Origin: Zancudomyces culisetae
Taxonomy: Eukaryota > Kickxellomycota > Harpellomycetes > Harpellales > Legeriomycetaceae
Direction of reading: 5' to 3'
Assembly: GCA_001969505.1 (NCBI GenBank)
Contig: LSSK01001890.1
Coordinates: forward strand, 1-29,503
DNA length: 29,503 nt
Both the position numbers and the translations under genes were made by a program. Below are positions 1-9,299 of the stretch, piece after piece. The stretch's first letter is position 1. The number at the start of each line of letters is the position of its first letter. The notes below the pieces were generated by a model that searched no databases, had not been told where the DNA came from, and was given only the letters and a program-made list of their open reading frames with translations.

Positions 1-41
1 ACTTGAAAGAAGATGCCACATAAACATCAAAGGTTATATAT

Positions 42-104
42 GTGTATAGGGTGTATAGGGTGTATAGGGTGTATAGGGTGTATAAGGTGTATAAGGTGTA
101 TAAG
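42..104. repeat. 9-bp tandem repeat (7 copies)
   Basis: Seven head-to-tail 9-mers: four GTGTATAGG followed by three GTGTATAAG. The unit is a multiple of three, so the array stays open in the frame of the downstream protein (Cys-Ile-Gly, then Cys-Ile-Arg repeats). It ends 19 bp before the ATG at 124. It may be 5' leader rather than coding sequence. Confidence 0.95.
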
Positions 105-123
105 GTGTGAATTTTGTAACAGA

Positions 124-1662
124 ATGGATGATATTGGGTCATTTACAGAAGGGTCAAGCAGAGGAAAGAGGGCTAGAAAGGATAGTGTTGGAAGTAATAG
201 CAGGATTTCTAGTACAAAGATTAACTCTACAAGCAAATGGACTGTGAAGTATATTACTGAGGATTTGTTGATGGGTGTAAACAAGCGCGAGTTAAAATAT
301 ATATCTGATGGATATAAAATACGTAAATACAACAAAAGAGTCGGGTTTTATCTGGAGGAAATGGGCAAGAGAATTCGTAGAATTACCAAGGATGAATTAA
401 TGCAAAAGTTTTGCATCAATAAAATGCAATATGAAGAATTAACTAAGAATAAAAAGGTCAAACTCAACTACAACGGTACGGACACACTCGATGTCGAAGA
501 TATACTCAAATCTAATGTTGTGTTGTTAAATGGCAAACAAGTTTTATACGACAATGAAGAATTAAGATTGGAAAACCATATAACTACATTTTCTGATGAA
601 CAGATATTCGGTATTAATAAAAATCTTCTGAAACAGGCAAAGGAAGAATTTATAAGGTTCATCAATGATGATAAAGATGACAAAAACAAAATTAAATATA
701 TTCTGTCGTTGTCGTTGATGGACTTCTACGATAAACTAGAAGAGACCTATATTCGTTCCAAGAGTGAGCTTGAAAGGATTAATGAAGATGAAAACATGAG
801 TTTTTCTGGATTGGATGATATAGAAAACGAATACCCTCATATAAATGAATCAAAAAAGTTGATTTTGATGCTCCTAAACTCGAGAGTAGGTAGTAAAAAT
901 GAGATATCAAGGTTGATGAAAAAATTTGGTAACAGTGATTTATACCGAGCTATAAACCCAGTATTAAGGAGCATGAGAGATAATAAAACGTATGAGTCTG
1001 TAGTAAACAGTTATGTACAAAACATACTGGATATCTTCAGATTTAATAAAAATACCGAATTAAGTATAGCTCAGTTATACCTAGAAATAGATGATTCTGA
1101 AATTCATATTGTATCCGAAATTGATGTGGCGATATATAGCGATTCTGGGTTTTATTGTAACATCGCAATTGAAAACAAGGTAGACAGAAATACTGATGAT
1201 TTTAACGGCGAAGCGCAGTTGATCGGAGAGATGTTTGTTTTGTACTTAAGCCACCTTAAAAATAAAAAGTCTTCCAGCACAGAAGAATCTAATGATGTTA
1301 CTGTATACGGAATCCTTTTTCAAGGATTAATACCTTGTATTTACAAAGCAACTTTTAATGAGGAGATAGAGACAAAAATAATACAAAATCTAAAGAACCA
1401 TGAAAAGGGAGAGAAGGCCACACACGACTTACCGAATCTGGTAACAAAACTTGTGTTGTTTGAGGATGAACTAGATTTGATCGAAAATCCTGATGCGAGA
1501 AATTTTTCGTATTATATTTTGGAACTTTTAAGAAGAGTAATACTATATAGTACGAATACGTACTTGGTCTGTAATATAACCCCGAGCAATTCGGAGTTTA
1601 CAGAAGATGATTATAGTATCGACACTATGGAACCCTCCCAGGAAATAATACGTGTAGATTAG
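124..1662 (+). CDS. Orphan protein with PD-(D/E)XK nuclease-like core
   Basis: About 512 aa from the ATG at 124. The frame is also open back to an ATG at 13, but that 37-residue extension is only the translated 9-bp minisatellite, so I prefer the second Met. I recognise no family over the full length. The N-terminal ~40 residues are Ser/Lys/Arg-rich and the middle is charged and helical. In the C-terminal third there is an arrangement typical of PD-(D/E)XK nucleases. Numbered from the ATG at 13, it has a helix with Glu328, then Asp371 in EIDVAIY, Glu387-Asn-Lys389 in IAIENK, and Gln402 in EAQLIGEMF. Such orphan restriction-nuclease-like folds occur in expanded fungal families, including those related to Crinkler-type proteins, but I see no Crinkler header or P-loop here. 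No signal peptide or membrane segment is visible. Nuclease activity is inferred from the motif only. Confidence 0.7.
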   Translation: MDDIGSFTEGSSRGKRARKDSVGSNSRISSTKINSTSKWTVKYITEDLLMGVNKRELKYISDGYKIRKYNKRVGFYLEEMGKRIRRITKDELMQKFCINKMQYEELTKNKKVKLNYNGTDTLDVEDILKSNVVLLNGKQVLYDNEELRLENHITTFSDEQIFGINKNLLKQAKEEFIRFINDDKDDKNKIKYILSLSLMDFYDKLEETYIRSKSELERINEDENMSFSGLDDIENEYPHINESKKLILMLLNSRVGSKNEISRLMKKFGNSDLYRAINPVLRSMRDNKTYESVVNSYVQNILDIFRFNKNTELSIAQLYLEIDDSEIHIVSEIDVAIYSDSGFYCNIAIENKVDRNTDDFNGEAQLIGEMFVLYLSHLKNKKSSSTEESNDVTVYGILFQGLIPCIYKATFNEEIETKIIQNLKNHEKGEKATHDLPNLVTKLVLFEDELDLIENPDARNFSYYILELLRRVILYSTNTYLVCNITPSNSEFTEDDYSIDTMEPSQEIIRVD

Positions 1663-1875
1663 TTGTTTTATACGTTTCATATATGATAACGTTTATTAAA
1701 AGCTTTTTTACTTTTTAGTATTATCATGTTTATTTAATAAACTGATAAAGCGAAAAAAATAAATGAGTATTGCCTGTTTCTTGGCACAATGGAACACACA
1801 ACACCCACCAAACACAAACGAAAATGGATAAAAACAAATGATCGTATTCTTGGAGCTTAAATCAAAGTACAGTGC

Positions 1876-4166
1876 CTACAATTTGCTCACTCCAGCACCA
1901 CCTTTTCCTCCATGAAGTGTAGGTCCAATATACTTTTCAAAGAATCTCTTTCGAATCTCATCTCCTGTCCCGTCTCTGTTCAATGGCTCATTCAATGCAC
2001 GCTGCATGTAATCTTCGTACACCTTGCCGTCATACCGACCAAGACTTGAGTTGAGTTGTTCATCTGAAATACCAAATGCATCGACCAATGGTACAGCCTG
2101 AGGTCTGAGCAACTTGATTTTCTCCAGATACTCGCTCTCAAGATCAGTGACAAGTTGTGATGTTATTTGGCCGGACTCTGGTAGCGAGTACAATTCACCA
2201 GTGTTTCTGGTTAGGAATGACAGTGCAGAAACAGCAAACAACAGGTCCAATACTGGTCTCAGTGGTGAGTTTGAGGGAAGTCTATTGATAAACCTGCTGA
2301 AATACAGACACACAATGTATTCGGAATGAGCTGTACAAACCTGCTGTGAGGTAACGAGTAGATCCTCAAAGCTTTCACCTTTGACGTGAATTCTTTCTGT
2401 CATGTTGTTTACCATACATACAAATCTATATGCCAGTATGTCAAGAAGAACTGAGTTGTTGTTAGCAACTTGTTTTGAGCTAAGGTTATTCCATGAGTAC
2501 GCCCCCTTATTCGATGCTCCATTATTTGCAAACTGTCTCATTACATTTGTTGTGTCATTTTTTTCTACTTCTTCGCCTTTAGAGACACCGTTGGCAGCCT
2601 TTACCAAATACTTTGTTGTTTGCTGTGCCAATACATAGTTATCTCCCTCCCAAATAATATTGGGATAGATATCAGTAAAAAACTCGTTCAATCCTGAGAA
2701 CTGTGAGAATCCGTGTCCTCCACACAAGTGACGGCATGTATCTACTCCATACACAGCTGTCTCGGATGACCATCGCTTCAATCCGCAGCTTACAGCGTGC
2801 ATTTCTTTCAATAAACTAAAATCACCAGAGGCAATGGCGGCTGTGCACTTTATATATTGTTCAAAAAACTCTACTGACATACCCAGCATGGCATATGCTT
2901 TGGCCAACAACGGAATTAAACGATATTGAACAATTCCGTAGTCCAGTACTGGTGTTTCTGGCTTTCCTGCCTCTCCAAACTGTCTACGAACAGCAGTGTA
3001 CCTGGTTGCCACTGTTACAGCCTTTGCAAGCTTTTCGCCCATATTTGAGGCTATATGTGCTCTTACCTCGACCATAGTTCCATACGTAACTCTTGGGTCA
3101 ATGTTTTTTGGACGTGTAACTGCTCCATTTCTTGAAACAGTAATGTATCGTTGCAACAGATTAAAGCGTGGTATTCTAACTCTATCCAGACTCAAAAAGC
3201 CATTATCCATCGTATTGAATCCAAATTTGGGACCAATATCGCCGACTGTAACTCCAGGGAATGGTTTATGATCAACTGTAGATCTGATAGGTACCACAAA
3301 TGGGAATATTCCATAGTTTTTTCCTTTCACGATAAGCTGGGCAATTACACAAGCATGGGTGGACGAAATTCCAAGTGATCCTATCCACCACTTTGTTGAC
3401 GTCAATGTTGGCGAGTTTATTTCAAACTCGTCAGTTTCCTCGATAAAGGTTGCAGTGGTCTCTAACGATCTGATATTTGAACCATGGCCCATTTCAGTTT
3501 GTGCATAACACCCAATGATTCTGTAATCCAGAGCCGGCTTCAAAAATACCTCTTTTTGTTCTTCTGTACCCTGTTTCTCAAGTGTTGGAATAAACATTCC
3601 TCTGGTAAGATCGTACTAAAAAAATATTAATAATCATAATCGTATTACAAAGTATTCAAAATGTTTTTTTTGCATACAAATATTGACAAGTTTAGAGGCT
3701 TACTGGTCCTTGAGGTCCAAATGACCCGCTAAATGCCATGATATCTTCCTTTGTAATGGTTCCTTCTCTATGATATTTATGAATATCGAATAAGTTTGGG
3801 CTTACCGAGACTATACATACTTTTAAATAATAAAATACTAGTGTGCCTCCTATAAAAAGGAAAATGCTGAACAGGAAAAAATAAACAAAAGTGATGCACA
3901 TACCTCAATAGCTGAACCAAGCGAAGTTCCTGCTTGAAACAATGATCCAATTTTTCCACTCTGCTTAAGTGGTAAAAGTTCTCCATGCCAAAAATTTCTG
4001 GTTCGGCGCGCATCATTTTCAAAAGTTTTTCCCTAGTTTCCAGCTTTTTTTTGCCAAAAACAAATGTCTCCATCTCGTTTGGAGAAAAAGTCGCTTTCCT
4101 GCGCTCATTTTCCAGTGATGTTGCTGTGTTTGGCTCAGCAGGCTTCAAGTGAGTTGGAAATAACAT
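1876..4166 (-). CDS. Peroxisomal acyl-CoA oxidase, copy A
   Basis: FAD-dependent acyl-CoA oxidase, the first step of peroxisomal beta-oxidation (acyl-CoA to trans-2-enoyl-CoA plus hydrogen peroxide). Model: exon 1 4166-3904, intron 3903-3768, exon 2 3767-3704, intron 3703-3616, exon 3 3615-1876, giving 688 aa, a normal family length. Visible landmarks are the N-terminal helical domain, the CYAQTEMGHGSN flavin-contacting strand, KWWIG, the RRQFG segment, CGGHGFSQFSG, and the catalytic base Glu432 in WEGDNYVLAQQT. The C-terminus is Ser-Lys-Leu, a perfect PTS1 peroxisomal import signal. The exon 2 acceptor (CATAG at 3772-3768) was chosen because it restores REGTITKED and places the catalytic Glu at the same residue number as in copy B. 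Two other in-phase AGs exist upstream, so that junction is slightly uncertain. It is in inverted orientation to copy B at the other end of the window. Confidence 0.95.
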
Positions 4167-5231
4167 TATTTTTTCGTTCTCAGGTTGGAATAAATGTCTC
4201 AGCTATTCTTTTCTGGGTTTGCTCGAGTTTTTTTTTTCTTTTTTGTAGAAGAAACTCTGCTTTTATATTAACTTTTCTGTTTTATACTTTTCATTATTGA
4301 GACATACCCGAGTTGTTCAAATTGACATTGGTAGCTTGGTTCACATTTTTCTTTGCAACTCCCCCCTTTCATTTCATTTTTTAATAGTTTCAATTTGACT
4401 TATCTCTGCATGTGATTTTAGTGGTTTTTGACTCCAGGCCAATGCAGTTCTATCTTTTTTCAGTTTCACAAGCTTATTTAGTATAAAGCGATTCAGTTTC
4501 CCTGAACTATTCTCGTTCTTATGAAGCATAAACTAATTTCATGTGTAGAAAGGTATGATTAAAGCTAGAAAAAAGCTGAAACAACCCTCAATACCGGATA
4601 AAAAAAATTTTGTTCACATGTATTCCAAAGTAATGTTAACTTGCCTCAACATAAGCTATTCGGCCTTGGAATTACATTGTCTTTTACTTTTTATTTTGTA
4701 AAAAAACAGCGAGTAGCTCTATCTACTTGCGGACTTGAAAAATTAACCACATGTACGAGTTTACAACATTAGTGATACAAAGTAATGAAACAAAAGTGCT
4801 TTGGTACAGTTCGACAATTTAAGGCTCGAGCTCAATCCAAGACAAATGTTCTGCTTTTTCTATAGCCGGTAAACTAAATCACGATCTGATGTGTTCTGAA
4901 TCCCCCTGCCTTATTAACTGACGGTTACAGAAACTTAGTTTTTTTTGTGTCTTTTATGGAACAGGGTGGTGCACTAACCCGTTCTTGAAAAAAATGAAGT
5001 ATTTGTGCCTATCTATATTTAAAAGAATCAGACCTAATCATAAGTCTTATAAGTAACTGTTTATACAATTACGTATAAAGCAAATATATGCCTATACATT
5101 GTGGGAATGTGTATGGTACCGCTGGGCTTCCCCACTTTCTATTATTAATAATAATAATCTCATAAGAACAGAGCTATGCGTGCTATACTAAAGCAAAACA
5201 TGCATCACATAAAAATCGTAATATTGTCATA

Positions 5232-5279
5232 ATGGATATTGTAATGAATATTGTAATGAATGCTGTAACGGATATTTTA
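5232..5279. repeat. 12-bp imperfect tandem repeat (4 copies)
   Basis: Four consecutive 12-mers: ATGGATATTGTA, ATGAATATTGTA, ATGAATGCTGTA and ACGGATATTTTA. The array is intergenic, about 500 bp upstream of the mS38 start. No function is evident. Confidence 0.85.
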
Positions 5280-5576
5280 AAGGGTGTCATCATGTAGTTT
5301 TAGCCTGCTCTGAAATAGCATTGCTATGAAACACCTTGCAGAGTAGTTTCTCCTTTTTTGCTAATCCAATTTGAAGCTATTATAAATGAAATCTAATCAG
5401 ATGACCAAACATTAAAATTTTCTGGAGTCCTATTTGCCCAATACCCACCCAAACAATCAAAACGTTGAGTGCCCATTTATTATTTTAACAAACGCTGGGG
5501 TGGGCTTCGTCGCTCATTGGCAAATGGGAATTTGTTTATGTCGGGTGTTATCAATTGCGTGTATTAAAAAATTCAA

Positions 5577-5590
5577 TGAAAATTTTTTTT
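5577..5590 (+). promoter_or_regulatory. RRPE-like A/T-tract element upstream of mS38
   Basis: TGAAAATTTTTTTT, about 185-200 bp upstream of the mS38 start codon. It resembles the yeast rRNA-processing element (TGAAAAATTT). An AATTTT element also precedes mitoribosomal genes in Candida albicans. AT-rich DNA makes chance matches common, so this is a candidate only. Confidence 0.35.
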
Positions 5591-5773
5591 GCCAAACAAA
5601 TATAACTGTCAAGCTGCAACAAGACTGAATTCAAATACATTGAGAAATAAGATAGGAAGAAACAGTAACTGAATCTTGATGACTCTTTTATCGAGTTCGT
5701 ATTTTTCTACTCTCTTATATCACTTTTTTTAGTAAATAGGTTTATAACCAGAAATAGCGTACTTCTATTTTCC

Positions 5774-6625
5774 ATGTCTCTAAGAGCGGTGAGTAGCCTG
5801 AAAAAATCGGCGACCAAGGGGTTGCCTTCAATAAAAAATCATAATGTCGCGGACGGGGCCAGGTCTTCGATTTTCAAGAACCAAATCAGAATGTTTTCCG
5901 AATCAGAACCGAAAAGTAAAAAGATCGGTTTTGGAGTATCGAAAAAGACGACGAAAACAACCGTAGCTGGATCCTTTCCGAGAGGAATATCTGGAAAGGA
6001 TATCGAAAGTAGCCCTTATAATCTGAATATCAAATTGCCCCAGTGGGCATATGCTTCGTTTTTTGCTATGGATCGACCACTGCTGGATGTTGATGGATTC
6101 AGGGAATCCGTAAAGATCAGTCACGAATACAGTCGATGGATGAAAAAATCGCCACAGCTCACCCAGGAATCACTGATCCCAGAGCTTATAAGGCTTGGTC
6201 CTTTTGCCGAGGCTTTATACGATGTGAGGACTAACACGAAGGCTGGATCGGTAGCAGGAGATATGGAACTTGGTGCAGCGGAAGTAAATGAGATAGTTCA
6301 GGAGTTTTTCGATTCATTTGATCGTTCGTCCTATGGGTCTAAGAGCATGCTGTTGGGAAGGAGCGTACTTCGTACCTTGAATGTCTCTGGAAGTAGGTAC
6401 ATAAATAACATTACCTTTCCTACATTCAAACTCTTAGCGAACACAAGCATTCGAAAAGTTCATACTGCAAGAAAGTCAGATCTCTATGTTGGATTGATCC
6501 CAAAGAGTTTCAATAAATACGAACTTTCAAGTGTGCTTAGGAAAAAGAAGAAGAAGATGAACAAACATAAATTCAGAAAGCTGAGGAAGCGTACCAGAGC
6601 ACTTAGAAGACGTCTTGGCAAATAG
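5774..6625 (+). CDS. Mitochondrial small-subunit ribosomal protein mS38 (Cox24/AURKAIP1 family)
   Basis: 283 aa, single exon. The last ~32 residues (SSVLRKKKKKMNKHKFRK and on to the terminal RALRRRLGK) match the hallmark mS38/Cox24/AURKAIP1 C-terminal domain, an extremely basic helix that binds rRNA in the mitoribosomal small subunit. In yeast the orthologue is needed for mitochondrial translation, including that of Cox1. The N-terminal ~40 residues are rich in Ser, Lys and Arg and poor in acids, as expected of a mitochondrial presequence. The central part is divergent, which is normal for this family. The start is the first ATG of the open frame. No intron is needed. Confidence 0.9.
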   Translation: MSLRAVSSLKKSATKGLPSIKNHNVADGARSSIFKNQIRMFSESEPKSKKIGFGVSKKTTKTTVAGSFPRGISGKDIESSPYNLNIKLPQWAYASFFAMDRPLLDVDGFRESVKISHEYSRWMKKSPQLTQESLIPELIRLGPFAEALYDVRTNTKAGSVAGDMELGAAEVNEIVQEFFDSFDRSSYGSKSMLLGRSVLRTLNVSGSRYINNITFPTFKLLANTSIRKVHTARKSDLYVGLIPKSFNKYELSSVLRKKKKKMNKHKFRKLRKRTRALRRRLGK

Positions 6626-6725
6626 ACATCACCAGACGCCACGTCCTTTTTTTTTGTGTTCCTGTAAGGGGAGAGTGGTAGTTCGTTTTCTTAAACGCTT
6701 GACTACAAATCTCCTGCTTTACAAG

Positions 6726-6742
6726 CCCCCCCCCCCTCCCTC
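6726..6742 (+). repeat. Poly-C tract C11-TCCCTC
   Basis: Eleven consecutive C followed by TCCCTC, downstream of mS38. It is one of several C/G homopolymer tracts in otherwise AT-rich non-coding DNA. Related C(n)TCCC forms lie at 13919-13930 and, on the other strand, at 15223-15234. Confidence 0.9.
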
Positions 6743-6986
6743 GAAAAACTTACCTTTTTTACTATCTCCATACTTTATACAATCATTTTTATATATTCTT
6801 GGTAGAACTATGAAACTTCTTAGTGTATTGTTGAATAATCGTTTCAAATAACTGTTTTACAATAGACTTTTCTATGAAAATTTACATGTTAAACGGTTTA
6901 TTCCCTTAACTGTACTCACAGAGACAAAAGATAAAGTGTCCGTGATACCATTTCAACTCGACATTCGTTATGGGAAGTGATGGGTT

Positions 6987-7027
6987 TTGTGGTTACTGCC
7001 TGATTTGGTTGGGAGGCAGAGCCACAA
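6987..7027 (+). other. Stem-loop in intergenic DNA
   Basis: TTGTGG (6987-6992) pairs with CCACAA (7022-7027) and CTGCCT (6996-7001) pairs with AGGCAG (7014-7019). They are separated by a 3-by-2 internal loop and capped by a 12-nt loop. This gives 12 perfect base pairs. It could be a small structured RNA or part of a UTR, but I could not match it to a known RNA family and chance formation is possible. Confidence 0.35.
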
Positions 7028-7277
7028 CTCAATTTTTATTGTCTAAAATCTACTGATTTTATTTTATAAACAGATGTTCCTCATTTAGACCGAGTTCATT
7101 CCGAAATAGTTCATGTTGAAAAACATTTTATTGCTTTCAATTTCTGTGATCAAAAAAAAACAGGGAATCAAGCTTGTGCATTCTTTAAACATAAAACAAA
7201 AAAAAATACCAAGATAATCACAAAACAAGATTCGCTAGATAAATGTAGAACACGGTCAAGAGCACGAATGTATACTG

Positions 7278-8287
7278 ATGTTTGCTGAAAAAGGGTTGAG
7301 AAATCAGATATGGAGGGAAGATGATTTTGTACCAATGATGTTCAGAATTATTGCGCAACCTGAACTTAGAAAAAAACGTGTTCTAACAGAACGATCTCGA
7401 AAGGTACAAAAAGATAGCGACGGGAGGATAATAGATCCACGGGTACTACCCGGGAAGGAAAATTATGCATTGTGTAGATATTGTGGAAGAGAAACAAAAA
7501 ATCCATACATGACCTTTTGCACAAAAAAATGCATTGTTGAGTATAAGATGCGCAAGGAGCCAGATTTTATTAGGAAGGCTGTTAAAGAGAGAGACAAGGG
7601 TAAATGTGCAAACTGTGGCATCCCTACAGTTCTTTACTACAATGAATTGTTACGCTGCGAGACATATAGCGATTTTATTGAAAAACTAGGTAAACTGAGT
7701 AGTACAAATTCAACTTGGTATAAAAAGATACTCCGAAAGCTAGAAGATAAAGAGAAATGGCTCGAGGCATTTGGGGATAGGAACCTTGGTACTTTTATAA
7801 AGGAGGGTTATTTTTGGGAAGCTGCACATGAGGTAGATATCCAATATGGAGGCGGGCTTTGTGGTTTAGAAGGATACAAAACCCTCTGTGTTCCTTGCCA
7901 CGAACTGGAAACTAATTATCACAGACGGAAAAAAAGGTAATTAGAGTAATCTTAAGATTATTTATTAGACTTTCAAACAAAAGTACTCGATTGAGGTCTT
8001 TTCACAATAGCCGAGAAGAGGTGGGATATTGGCATGTTGTGAAACGAAATGGGGTGAGAGTGTCAAATTTGGATATTAATATTTACGCTTTTTGGTACAC
8101 ATATAGTGACAAGACTATAGGTAAGACCAGAGAACAACTAAGAGCAGAGGTCGATGAAGTATTTGTCAATAATTTTAGAGAGTATCTAGCAACAATTGGT
8201 TTGAGTTACGAGGAAGCCATGGAAATTTGTGATAAAGAGAAAATAGGTAGGGATAATTTTTTGTGTACTACTGCCACTCAGCGCTGA
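7278..8287 (+). CDS. HNH endonuclease-domain protein (ZRANB3 C-terminal type), two exons
   Basis: Model: exon 1 7278-7936, intron 7937-8010 (74 nt, GTAATT to AATAG), exon 2 8011-8287, giving 311 aa. Without splicing, translation ends at a TAA inside the intron after 220 residues. Splicing (phase 2) joins exactly to the open frame downstream. Cys pairs at C66/C69 (CRYC) and C81/C85, then C110/C113 and C204/C207, look like zinc sites. The HNH core runs from WEAAH (His184) through GGGLCGLEGYKTLC to CH (His208), as in the HNH nuclease of ZRANB3. Two positions differ from the usual motif: the Asp before the first His is Ala, and the central Asn is replaced (LEG instead of LDN). Catalysis may therefore be altered. 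No helicase domain is present. The ~90-residue exon 2 tail is unrecognised. Further 5' exons cannot be excluded. Confidence 0.8.
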
Positions 8288-8362
8288 GCTGAGGACTGTT
8301 ATTGATATTAATACTTAAAAACCAACCATATTCATATCAAAACCAAATTTCAATCAATAGAT

Positions 8363-9082
8363 ATGCATTCTCAAATCGAGACAGAGTCAGAAACCGATGA
8401 TGAGATTGAAAGTGATGATAAGGCCGAAACTGATGATGAAATCGAAAATAATGATAATAAAATTGAAAACAACCCTTCTCAACAGAAAAAGGTACTATGT
8501 AATAAACTTATGAGATATGGTGTCAGGAGTTTGTCAGAGTTTTCGCCATTGCTAGGATTGAAAATCACAAAGGAACTTGTTAAACCGGAACACGTATATG
8601 AAATCAGAGAAAGCGCTCATACACGTAAAGTTTCACAACTTACCAATGTTTATAGCAGTTCTAGAAACAGGAGCGTAAGTAGTAGCGGGATTGAGTTTGA
8701 GGCCCCTTTAAACTACAAAAGTGACAATGGCGATAAAAGGGGAGAAGATGATATTGTGAGTGTAGAGGAGCTTTTGAAAGAAAGGCCCGATAACCTTATT
8801 AATAGAGCTAACAAGGGTATTAACTATAAAAATAACACCCTTACCAACTTGGGCATACGTAGTAAAAGTATCAATAAAAGCCTCAAAAGTGACATTGGCA
8901 GGAGCTCAACAAAGAAGAGAAAGTGGACGCAATCGGAGGATGATGCGCTTAGACATGGATACAGGCAGTTCGGTAGGAACTGGGCAAAAATAAAGCAAAA
9001 ATACGGTGCTGAGCTTGTCAACCGCACCAATGTAAACATCAAGGACAGATTCCGCATATTGTCCAAAACCGAGACATTTTGA
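8363..9082 (+). CDS. Telobox-type Myb/SANT DNA-binding protein
   Basis: 239 aa, single exon, starting only 75 bp after the HNH gene on the same strand. The N-terminal ~40 residues are strongly acidic (Glu/Asp/Thr/Ser). The middle is low in conservation and Ser/Asn-rich. The C-terminal ~55 residues form one Myb repeat: KRKWTQSEDDALRHGYRQFG, then W-x-x-I, ending in VNRTNVNIKDRFRIL. That last segment matches the telobox signature (VDLKDKWR-like, compare VNRT.VMIKDRWR in TRF proteins). Telobox proteins such as TRF1/2, Taz1 and Tbf1 bind TTAGGG-type telomeric or subtelomeric DNA. A TRFH dimerisation domain is not visible, so a general telobox transcription factor is equally possible. Confidence 0.8.
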   Translation: MHSQIETESETDDEIESDDKAETDDEIENNDNKIENNPSQQKKVLCNKLMRYGVRSLSEFSPLLGLKITKELVKPEHVYEIRESAHTRKVSQLTNVYSSSRNRSVSSSGIEFEAPLNYKSDNGDKRGEDDIVSVEELLKERPDNLINRANKGINYKNNTLTNLGIRSKSINKSLKSDIGRSSTKKRKWTQSEDDALRHGYRQFGRNWAKIKQKYGAELVNRTNVNIKDRFRILSKTETF

Positions 9083-9299
9083 TTCAGCGCTCAGAGATCA
9101 GCCTGGTGGGCTACTTATAAATTTTGTGTATTCAGCACAACGGAAAACAACTCGAATTGTGGGTTTATTATGTCGTTTATTTGTTTTTCTAGGTGAATTC
9201 AACTTTAATAATACTACTTTCTCAAGGTCAGTCAAAATTGCAATAATAATGAGCCCTGGAAGGCAAAAATTGGTGGGTACAAAAAAAAACGAGCAGGGA

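Larger units (their letters stand above)
4167..5773. other. Divergent intergenic region, no gene seen
   Basis: About 1.6 kb between the divergent starts of acyl-CoA oxidase A and mS38, so it should hold both promoters. All open frames are short and lack conserved motifs; the 64-codon frame at 5434-5628 begins with TTG and looks like noise. It holds a four-copy 12-bp repeat at 5232-5279, an (AAT)n stretch near 5143-5157, an A8T4 tract at 4600-4611, a C6 run at 4361-4366 and a TGAAAATTTTTTTT element at 5577-5590. Confidence 0.7.
6626..7277. other. Intergenic region with C-tract and hairpin
   Basis: About 650 bp between mS38 and the HNH gene, both on the + strand. It holds the mS38 3' end, an 11-C tract (6726-6736) followed by TCCCTC, a stem-loop at 6987-7027 and A-rich DNA just before the HNH start. 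No protein-coding frame with recognisable content. Confidence 0.65.

Noticed and set aside
42-104. Telomere or CRISPR array at the left edge
   Set aside because: Only seven short 9-bp units without spacers, followed directly by a coding frame; far too short and imperfect for a telomere and not CRISPR-like.
3704-3800. Longer exon 2 for acyl-CoA oxidase A using the acceptor at 3801
   Set aside because: It inserts 11 extra residues absent from copy B and shifts the catalytic Glu away from position 432; the CATAG acceptor restores collinearity.
7935-8011. Apparent frameshift between the HNH frame and the downstream frame at an A-run
   Set aside because: A GTAATT...AATAG intron of 74 nt joins the two frames exactly in phase, so a normal intron explains it better than a disrupted gene.
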